From NCBI GenBank assembly GCA_965231905.1, contig CBDDOO010000001.1, positions 1,240,001 through 1,304,000 of the forward strand: a DNA stretch of 64,000 nt, written 5' to 3'. Source of the DNA: G963663315 sp965231905 (GTDB taxonomy: Bacteria; Pseudomonadota; Gammaproteobacteria; Arenicellales; Poriferihabitantaceae). Shown here piece after piece: positions 34,842 to 41,006 of the stretch. A program made the translations under genes and the position numbers. The number at the start of each line of letters is the position of its first letter. Positions within the stretch are counted from its first letter, which is position 1. Under the pieces are notes generated by a model, which was not told the origin of the DNA, did not search any database, and was given only the letters and a program-made list of their open reading frames with translations.

Positions 34842-36277
34842 ATCAAAGAGTTGTCCAATGGAAGATGAGCCTGAAGGATAAGCTGTATTTCCAACGGGAG
34901 ATGAGTTTGAAGGGGCTGATTTTGGGATCATCGGAGGATGATCGTGAAATTACACAGCCAGCGTTTACAGACGGTGGAGGAGATTCGTTCGTTTTTGAAC
35001 GGAGCCACTACTTTTGATTTTGAACCCCAGTCCCGCGAGGAGTCCTATCCGTGGATTTGTGACAGCCTGCGGCAGTTGCGTTATGGCGCATTGAGCAAGG
35101 CCGACCGGGGTGTGGTGAAAGCCTACCTGGAGAAGGTCAGTGGCTTATCCCGCGCCCAGATCACCCGGCTGATCCGCCAATACCGCGATAGTGGCCGCAT
35201 TCGGGATCGCCGGGGGCGACCCGCCAATGCCTTCTGTCGACGTTATACCCCGGAAGATGTGGCTTTACTGGTGGAAACCGATACCCTGCACGGCAACCTG
35301 TCCGGCCCGGCCACCCGGAAACTGTGCGAACGGGCTTTTTCGGTATTCGGCGATGCCCGTTATCAGCGACTGGCCGCCCTCTCCAATGGACACTTGTACA
35401 ACCTGCGACACTCGGATTCCTACCAGCGCCAGAGACGACACTTCCAAAAAACCCGTTATACGCCCGTGAGAATCGGGGAGCGACGCAAGCCCAGACCCGA
35501 TGGTCGGCCCGGCTTCTTGCGCGTCGATACCGTCCATCAGGGCGACCAGGACGGCATCAAGGGGCTGTATCACATCAATGCCGTCGATGAAGTCACCCAG
35601 ATGCAGGCCGTAGTCTGTGTACAGAGAATCTCCGAAAGCTATCTCATCCCGGCTCTGCATCAACTCCTGGATGCCTTCCCCTTCACGCTCCAGGGGTTCC
35701 ATTCCGATAACGGTTCAGAGTATATCAATCGACAAGTCGCTAAACTCCTGCAAAAACTCCAGATCGAACAAACCAAATCCCGTCCCCGACAGAGCAATGA
35801 CAACGCCCTGGTCGAAGGCAAGAACGGCTCCGTCATCCGCAAGCATCTGGGATACGAACACATCTCACAGCGCTTCGCTCAACCCGTCAACCACTTCCTC
35901 ACAAACGACCTCAATCCCTACCTGAACTATCACCGACCCTGCCTGTTCGCAAAGGAAACCGTCAACCAAAAGGGAAAACGCACCCGCAAATACCCCGATT
36001 CGCTGATCATGACTCCGTATGAGAAACTCCGTTCCCTGCCCCATGCACAGCAATATCTCAAATCCGGAATCACATTCAAAATACTGGATGACTTCGCTCA
36101 CAAATACAGCGATAATGAAGCCGCGAGAAGACTCAACAAAGCCCGCAACAAACTGTTTCTATCTTTTAACAAAACCCAAAATTACGCCGCCTGACAACCA
36201 CTCTCAATGTCGATCAATAGACTCACAAAATACTACAGCCCCCTCAGGCTCATCTCTGGATTGGAAAACGCTATCAA
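34842..36277 (+). mobile_element. Insertion sequence copy 2 with 5-bp target duplication
   Basis: Element proper 34847-36272 (1426 bp), flanked by ATCAA at 34842-34846 and 36273-36277. Same ends as copy 1. It is 33 bp shorter: one 36-bp left-end unit is missing and three bases (ACA) are added near the right end. Left-end sites at 34854-34877 and 34890-34913; right-end site 36241-36265. Different duplications show that the two copies are independent insertions. Confidence 0.92.
34938..36194 (+). CDS. Transposase, rve/DDE integrase family (copy 2)
   Basis: 418 residues, same start context and DDE residues as the gene at 23268-24524. Amino-acid differences are confined to two C-terminal patches: FAKETVNQKGKRTRKYPDSL instead of FAKEEINNQGKQIRKYPDSL with a nearby Q to M change, and DDFAHKYSDN instead of DDFALQYSDN. 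Upstream of these, all changes I saw are silent. Both copies look intact and possibly active. Confidence 0.9.
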   Translation: MIVKLHSQRLQTVEEIRSFLNGATTFDFEPQSREESYPWICDSLRQLRYGALSKADRGVVKAYLEKVSGLSRAQITRLIRQYRDSGRIRDRRGRPANAFCRRYTPEDVALLVETDTLHGNLSGPATRKLCERAFSVFGDARYQRLAALSNGHLYNLRHSDSYQRQRRHFQKTRYTPVRIGERRKPRPDGRPGFLRVDTVHQGDQDGIKGLYHINAVDEVTQMQAVVCVQRISESYLIPALHQLLDAFPFTLQGFHSDNGSEYINRQVAKLLQKLQIEQTKSRPRQSNDNALVEGKNGSVIRKHLGYEHISQRFAQPVNHFLTNDLNPYLNYHRPCLFAKETVNQKGKRTRKYPDSLIMTPYEKLRSLPHAQQYLKSGITFKILDDFAHKYSDNEAARRLNKARNKLFLSFNKTQNYAA

Positions 36278-36310
36278 ATCAAATCAATCTACCAGGGGCT
36301 CCCCATTTTC

Positions 36311-37492
36311 TCATGGCGGAGACGGGTCGGGAGCAACGCCCTGAACCCGGGAATATCCCTGTACATAAGTCATCAGGCTGGGGATACCGGGTTCGTAATC
36401 ATATCCTCCGGTTTTCCACACATACCCCAGGTGGGAAAGCTGCTCCAGCCGCTCCAGGACACGGCCATCCGTGACGGGTTCATCCGCGCCTGTCATTCCT
36501 TTTGCAATCGCGTCTTCCAATGTGCGTTCATGCAGAGTCGAAGCGCCTTCAATGAAAGTGTTCGCAACACTCTCGGCCACAGACAACAATCCCATTCTTT
36601 TTATCTCGTCGAAGCGGGTCTGGTACATGGTATCGCGCTCTCTGTGCGCTTCTGCCTCCACTTCCCGGAGCGTCTTTGGGGTTACCTCGGTCTGTCCGGT
36701 TTGGTCCAGCCTGCGGGCTATACAGTCTCCCCAGATTTGCAGGAAGTATGGATAGCAATGGGTACGCCCTGCAATTTCATCAATCACTCCGGGGGCGAAA
36801 GATATACCGACTTGTTCCAACGGTACGGTGACCGCCTGCCCGGCTTCTTCGGGTGACAGGCGACCTAACGGGAGTATCTTGCTACGCCCCCAGAAGGAGG
36901 CGTTGCTCTTTCCCAACGCCGCCATCAGATTCGGAGTGCCGGCCAGTACCAGCAGGAATGGATTGCCTTCCCGGCGGACTGTCTGGCTGGCGTTCAGCAG
37001 GGAATTTCCAACCTCGGGCTTCAGCGTATGCGCTTCGTCTATGATCAGGATAAATGGCTTCTTTTTACACTTCTTCCTGATCTGGTCTTCTGCGGCCCTT
37101 GCTGAACCGGATAAATCCAGTTCAATGCCCGCTGATACAGATTGATATCCGACAGAAGCAATCAGCTTTTTGAATGTATCCCGGAATCTTTTCTCGCCCG
37201 CCAGCGTGTTGTCAAATTCTGCCGGAGTCTCCATTCTACCGGGAGTAGCCCACTGGATATCCAGCTTCGATCCTTCTTTGCGGAGGGTCTCTTTCTGCAG
37301 GTATCCAAGCAGGGCAGTTTTACCATTTCCACGAGGGCCGTAGAGGATCATGTTCTGGGCGGGAGCGTCATTGCTCATCAGGTATTGAACACAATTGTGG
37401 AAATACTCCTGTTCGCGCTGGCGGCCAGCCAGGTAAGGCGGTACTCCGCCATCTCCCGGCCTGAACAGTTTTATCAAGTCCTGATTGCTCAT
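36311..37492 (-). CDS. AAA/STAND-type ATPase with C-terminal winged helix, copy 2
   Basis: 393 residues, paralog of the gene at 24606-25778. Walker A GPRGNGKT and Walker B ILIIDEAH are identical; many substitutions elsewhere, and the C-terminal tail (YSRVQGVAPDPSPP) is unrelated. DNA similarity ends with the coding region on both sides, so these are diverged paralogs and not a recent co-duplication with the IS. Shine-Dalgarno GAGGAG before ATG 37492. The right end of IS copy 2 lies 38 nt from its stop. Function unknown; an Orc/Cdc6-like or transposition-helper ATPase are possibilities. Confidence 0.85.
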   Translation of the reverse strand: MSNQDLIKLFRPGDGGVPPYLAGRQREQEYFHNCVQYLMSNDAPAQNMILYGPRGNGKTALLGYLQKETLRKEGSKLDIQWATPGRMETPAEFDNTLAGEKRFRDTFKKLIASVGYQSVSAGIELDLSGSARAAEDQIRKKCKKKPFILIIDEAHTLKPEVGNSLLNASQTVRREGNPFLLVLAGTPNLMAALGKSNASFWGRSKILPLGRLSPEEAGQAVTVPLEQVGISFAPGVIDEIAGRTHCYPYFLQIWGDCIARRLDQTGQTEVTPKTLREVEAEAHRERDTMYQTRFDEIKRMGLLSVAESVANTFIEGASTLHERTLEDAIAKGMTGADEPVTDGRVLERLEQLSHLGYVWKTGGYDYEPGIPSLMTYVQGYSRVQGVAPDPSPP

Positions 37493-37556
37493 TTTTGCTC
37501 CTCAAGTCTCGTCAGAGACAGATGATACCATAATTCCCGGGCCTCGCCCCCGCGCA

Positions 37557-37584
37557 CTTCGCCAATCAGCGCTTCGCCAATCAG
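37557..37584 (+). repeat. Short tandem duplication
   Basis: CTTCGCCAATCAG occurs twice (37557-37569, 37572-37584) separated by CG. Non-coding spacer between the ATPase gene and the IS110 element. Confidence 0.6.
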
Positions 37585-37636
37585 TATCCGGTCAGGACGT
37601 TGGCGCAGCGCGGAGCGCAACAGCCCCCCCCCCACC

Positions 37637-37677
37637 AAATCCGCTATGCGGATTTGACTCCCCCTCCAGGGGGGAGT
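37637..37677. repeat. Twin-hairpin element, copy B
   Basis: AAATCCGC (37637-37644) pairs with GCGGATTT (37648-37655), followed by ACTCCCCC (37657-37664) with GGGGGAGT (37670-37677). Same two-hairpin plan as 18014-18058. It lies just beyond the 3' end of the IS110 transposase, and related sequence lies beyond the other end, suggesting the element inserted into such repeats. Confidence 0.65.
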
Positions 37678-37701
37678 ATCTGTGTTTTAAGTCCAGTTTT
37701 T

Positions 37702-38652
37702 TTATTGGATCGGGTTCGGAGTTTCCACCCACGGTGTTCCTCGTCGAACAATCGCATGCAAGAGCAATAACATCTTACGCATGACGGCCACCAGGGCGAC
37801 CTTGCCCGGCTTGCCGCGATCTCGCAAGCCCCGGTAAAAGCGTCGCAAGTCCGGATCATGACGAACCGCCGACAGCGCCGACATATACAGTGCGCGGCGC
37901 ACCGCCTGACGGCCTCCGCGAATACTCCGCTTGCCCTGATGCTGACCACTGTCCCGTGCCCACGGCGCCACGCCCACCAGGGCGCTCAAGGACTTGCCAC
38001 AACCGCTCCCCAATTCCGGCAAATAAGCTAACAATACACCTGCCGTAACTTCCCCCACTCCTTTGACGCTTCGCAGCAACTCCGCTCGCCCGGCCAGATC
38101 GCCTTGCTGGAGCATTTTGCGGATCAGCCGGTCCAAACACTCAATCTCCCGATCCAGCCAGACAATATGACGAACACACGACTCCCTCATCCAATCGGGC
38201 GGATTCTTCTCCAACCGATTCTTCTCTCCAACCCGTTGCTCCACCAACTGCCTGCGACGATCCAGATGATCGCGTAAACAACGCACAGAACGCGATACAG
38301 CTTGACTCCCGGATAACTCCAGCCTCTCTCCATACCAACACAGCAAACGCGCATCCAACGCATCCGTCTTCGCTTGCAGACCCAGCGCATGGGCAAAGGC
38401 GCGTACCCGCGACGGGTGCACCCGAACCGTCTGTATACCCGCTCCCAGCAACCCATCCAGCAATCCCCGCTCATATCCTCCACTGGCTTCCAGTACCACC
38501 TGTTCGATCTCCTGTTCTTCGACCCAGGCCAATACCTGGTTCACCCCCAACAGAGTATTCTCAAAGACCTGAACCGAACCGGGTGACCGGAATACGTCCA
38601 AACGACTCTTGCCTACATCTATACCCGCTACTCTTTGAATAGATTGTTTCAT
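37702..38652 (-). CDS. IS110-family transposase
   Basis: 316 residues from ATG 38652 (MKQSIQRVAGIDVGKSRLDV); the frame stays open to a GTG at 38814, but that stretch looks like non-coding leader. N-terminal DEDD RuvC-like domain: Asp in GIDVGKSRLDVF, Glu in LEASGGYERGLL, Asp pair in AKTDALDARLL. C-terminal transposase_20-type domain: VKGVGEVTAGVLLAYLPELG and LVGVAPWARDSGQHQGKRSI, the region with the catalytic serine in this family. No frameshift, so it appears functional. Family members are guided by a bridge RNA encoded next to the gene. Confidence 0.93.
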   Translation of the reverse strand: MKQSIQRVAGIDVGKSRLDVFRSPGSVQVFENTLLGVNQVLAWVEEQEIEQVVLEASGGYERGLLDGLLGAGIQTVRVHPSRVRAFAHALGLQAKTDALDARLLCWYGERLELSGSQAVSRSVRCLRDHLDRRRQLVEQRVGEKNRLEKNPPDWMRESCVRHIVWLDREIECLDRLIRKMLQQGDLAGRAELLRSVKGVGEVTAGVLLAYLPELGSGCGKSLSALVGVAPWARDSGQHQGKRSIRGGRQAVRRALYMSALSAVRHDPDLRRFYRGLRDRGKPGKVALVAVMRKMLLLLHAIVRRGTPWVETPNPIQ

Positions 38653-38830
38653 TTCAAACCCCCTGTACGCTACAATCAAATCCTGCTCCCCACTTGTATT
38701 CGGGACTGGTTTTCCCAGGTATCTGTTCGGAGCAGAGAATCGGCGTGAGGGGTTTCCTACTCCCCCACGGTGCAAAAACAAAACACGTTCTTCACCTGTG
38801 ATGACACGAAGCACCCCTCACGCCCCCCCG
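38653..38830 (-). ncRNA. Candidate IS110 bridge RNA in the transposase leader
   Basis: Read on the minus strand, the 178 nt before the transposase start can form two large hairpins. A perfect 12-bp stem joins 38813-38824 and 38742-38753 (GGCGTGAGGGGT with ACCCCTCACGCC) around a 59-nt loop. A 7-bp stem joins 38729-38735 and 38683-38689 (CTGCTCC with GGAGCAG), with an inner CTGG/CCAG hairpin. IS110-group elements encode a bridge RNA of about this length in this position, with two loops that read target and donor. Inferred from position and fold only. Confidence 0.45.
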
Positions 38831-38870
38831 ATACTTTGGCCTCAATATCAGGGAATTTCAATCATACAAG

Positions 38871-38948
38871 TGATGCGTTTGATGCGGATTTGACCCTCCT
38901 TCAGGGGGGGTGATGCGCTTGATTCGGATTTGACTCTCCTTCAGGGGA
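38871..38948 (+). repeat. Two-unit 40-bp tandem repeat
   Basis: Units at 38871-38910 and 38911-38948 share TGATGCG-TTGAT-CGGATTTGAC-CTCCTTCAGGGG. They are related to the twin-hairpin elements at 18014 and 37637 but lack the clean inner stems. The second unit runs into the likely promoter of the alcohol dehydrogenase gene. Confidence 0.65.
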
Positions 38949-38975
38949 TTATTCGGTAGACTGAATGGTTATAAT
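38947..38975 (+). promoter_or_regulatory. Likely promoter of the alcohol dehydrogenase gene
   Basis: Consensus -10 TATAAT at 38970-38975, about 52 nt before the ATG. The matching -35 position (GATTAT, 38947-38952, 17-nt spacer) is weak and overlaps the end of the tandem repeat. Confidence 0.5.
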
Positions 38976-39026
38976 GCGGGTTGCCAAACACGCGGAGTCA
39001 TTGTCGCCGAATCGGAGCCAATCAAC

Positions 39027-40331
39027 ATGAGTTGTCAGTACTATGAACCAGTAGAGGGAGGGGCGAACAGCTTCACGGTTGCGATGCCTAAATATACTTT
39101 TGGCCGGGGTTGTCTGGTCGAAGCGGGTATACGCGCTGAGAGCCTGAACATGAAGCGGATTGCGTTATTCACTGATTCTTATCTTGAAGACAGTGAATAC
39201 GTTGCAACAGTTCGTGAATCCATCCGTGCCCAGGGGCTGCAATGTGATATTTTCTCCGACATCAGAATCGAGCCTGACGATGATACGGTTACGCGGGCCT
39301 CGGGATTCCTGTCACAGGGAAAATTCGATGGGGTGGTTTCGGTTGGCGGCGGCTCGGTTATCGACACGGCCAAAGCGGCCATGGTATACGCTCTTTATCC
39401 AGCCTCGTTCAGTGATTATTTCGGGCCGCCGGTGGGCGCCGGAAAACCGGTTCCGGGGGCGCTTCTTCCCCACCTGGCCTGTCCGACAACTTCCGGAACC
39501 GGCTCTGAATGTACCTCGGTCGCGGTCATCCGGATCAATAGCCTGAATACAAAGTTTGTGATGGGGAGTCCCCGTCTGCTTCCCGAAGAAGCGCTGGTTG
39601 ATCCGGCGGTTTGCGATACGCTGCCCGCGAACGCGGTGGCATCGACCGGATTTGATTTGCTTTGCCACGCGCTCGAATGTTATACCGCCAGGGCCTGGAG
39701 CCAATGGGGCCGCATTGATGACCCCCGGGCAAGAACGATGTTGCAGGGCGCCAACCCCTGGAGCGACATGTCCGCGGGCGGCGCTCTCCGGATTGCCGGT
39801 CAGTACCTGGAACGGGGGGTAGCGGATAACAGCGATCACGAAGCCCGGGACGCCTTGATGTGGGGAGCGTCACTGGCCGGGATGGCGTTCGGCAACTCCG
39901 GCACCCATCTGGCGCATGCCATGTCTTATGGCGTCACCCATCTGATGAACGACATCACGACCGCGGGGTACAATGTACCGTCTCCATTCATCCCCCACGG
40001 CATCAGCGTAATCGTCAGCGCCCCGGCGATATTCCGGTTTCTCGGTGACGCGGCGCCGGAACGTCACCTGGACGCGGCCAGATGGCTGGGCGCCAGTCAT
40101 ACCGATGTCGGCGCGAACGAGGTTGGCGAAGCGCTGGCGCAGAGGTTGATTGAATTGATGAGAAAAACCGGCATGCCCAACGGTCTGGGCGGTGTCGGTT
40201 TCCGGGCGGAGGATGTCGGGCGGCTCGCGGATTCGTCTATCCGTCAGAAGCGGGCAATACTGAACGCGCCCCGTGTCGCGAGTCTGTCTGATATGAACAG
40301 TATCTACAGCGCCGCATTGAGTTATTGGTAA
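39027..40331 (+). CDS. Iron-containing alcohol dehydrogenase, hydroxyacid-oxoacid transhydrogenase-like
   Basis: 434 residues. Type III (iron) alcohol dehydrogenase fold: nucleotide site FDGVVSVGGGSVIDTAKAAM, metal-site region TGFDLLCHALECYTAR and NSGTHLAHAMSYGVTHLMND. The N-terminal YEPVEGGANSFTVAMPKYTF and the length match the hydroxyacid-oxoacid transhydrogenase (ADHFE1/HOT) branch, which oxidises 4-hydroxybutyrate using 2-oxoglutarate; substrate here is not proven. The HAD phosphatase gene follows closely. Confidence 0.88.
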   Translation: MSCQYYEPVEGGANSFTVAMPKYTFGRGCLVEAGIRAESLNMKRIALFTDSYLEDSEYVATVRESIRAQGLQCDIFSDIRIEPDDDTVTRASGFLSQGKFDGVVSVGGGSVIDTAKAAMVYALYPASFSDYFGPPVGAGKPVPGALLPHLACPTTSGTGSECTSVAVIRINSLNTKFVMGSPRLLPEEALVDPAVCDTLPANAVASTGFDLLCHALECYTARAWSQWGRIDDPRARTMLQGANPWSDMSAGGALRIAGQYLERGVADNSDHEARDALMWGASLAGMAFGNSGTHLAHAMSYGVTHLMNDITTAGYNVPSPFIPHGISVIVSAPAIFRFLGDAAPERHLDAARWLGASHTDVGANEVGEALAQRLIELMRKTGMPNGLGGVGFRAEDVGRLADSSIRQKRAILNAPRVASLSDMNSIYSAALSYW

Positions 40332-40354
40332 CCGATAGCCCGCGACGACCGGAA

Positions 40355-40945
40355 ATGCCGCTCAGTCATCTGAATTTCTGGATCTTCGACATGGATGGGA
40401 CCCTGACCCTGCCAATCCATGATTTTGAAGATATTCGATCCCGGCTTGGCATCCAGCCCACATCCGCGATTCTTGAAGCGATTGAGGAAATGCCCGCCGC
40501 CCGCGCCGCCGAGGCTGCCCGACAACTGCACTTGCTGGAAATGCGGCTGGCTCGTGAGGCGAGACCGCAGCCCGGAGTGAAGGATATCCTGACTCGTTTG
40601 AGTCAGGCCGGGAAAAAGCTCGGAATATTGACCAGAAACGGCCGGGAAATTGCCCATGCCACCCTGGCCGAAGCCGGATTGTTGTCTTTCTTTGAAAAAG
40701 ACAGCGTGATCAGCCGCGATGACTGTGCGCCAAAACCCAATCCTGACGGGGTTCATTTGCTGCTTGATCACTGGAATGCCCCGAGAGAGGAAACGATCAT
40801 AGTCGGGGATTTTCTGTATGACATCCAGGCCGGGTTTGACGCCGGTATCCAGACCGTTCATTTCGATTCATCCGGCCAATTCCAGTGGCCGCAATTCACG
40901 CATTATAAAATCACCGAAATCAGCGCCTTGCATTCCATGATTTGA
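40355..40945 (+). CDS. HAD-superfamily phosphatase (phosphoglycolate phosphatase-like)
   Basis: 196 residues from ATG 40355; a TTG at 40325 would overlap the dehydrogenase stop. HAD motif I FDMDGTL, motif II region LGILTRNGRE, Lys in CAPKPNPDGV and motif III-IV VGDFLYDIQAGFDAG. Cap module is helical and small. Substrate unknown; phosphoglycolate phosphatase and beta-phosphoglucomutase-like enzymes are nearest in plan. Confidence 0.85.
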   Translation: MPLSHLNFWIFDMDGTLTLPIHDFEDIRSRLGIQPTSAILEAIEEMPAARAAEAARQLHLLEMRLAREARPQPGVKDILTRLSQAGKKLGILTRNGREIAHATLAEAGLLSFFEKDSVISRDDCAPKPNPDGVHLLLDHWNAPREETIIVGDFLYDIQAGFDAGIQTVHFDSSGQFQWPQFTHYKITEISALHSMI

Positions 40946-40980
40946 TCTGTTGGTTTCAAGGGATCGATCCTGTCGGTTGC

Positions 40981-41006
40981 GGGCGGGCACGGAGACCCGC
41001 CCCTAC
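40981..41006 (-). repeat. Dispersed palindromic repeat, copy 4
   Basis: Minus strand reads GTAGGGGCGGGTCTCCGTGC then CCGCCC, stem GGGCGGG/CCCGCCC. The TAG at its 5' end is the stop codon of the ABC transporter gene that ends at 41003, so the repeat overlaps a coding end. Confidence 0.78.

Noticed and set aside
37557..37584. Possible CRISPR-like repeat
   Set aside because: Only two 13-bp copies with a 2-bp gap and no cas genes; no CRISPR array was seen anywhere in the window.
38653..38814. N-terminal extension of the IS110 transposase from a GTG at 38814
   Set aside because: The extension has no family similarity, while MKQSIQRVAGIDVGKS at 38652 is the normal N-terminus; the region instead holds large inverted repeats.
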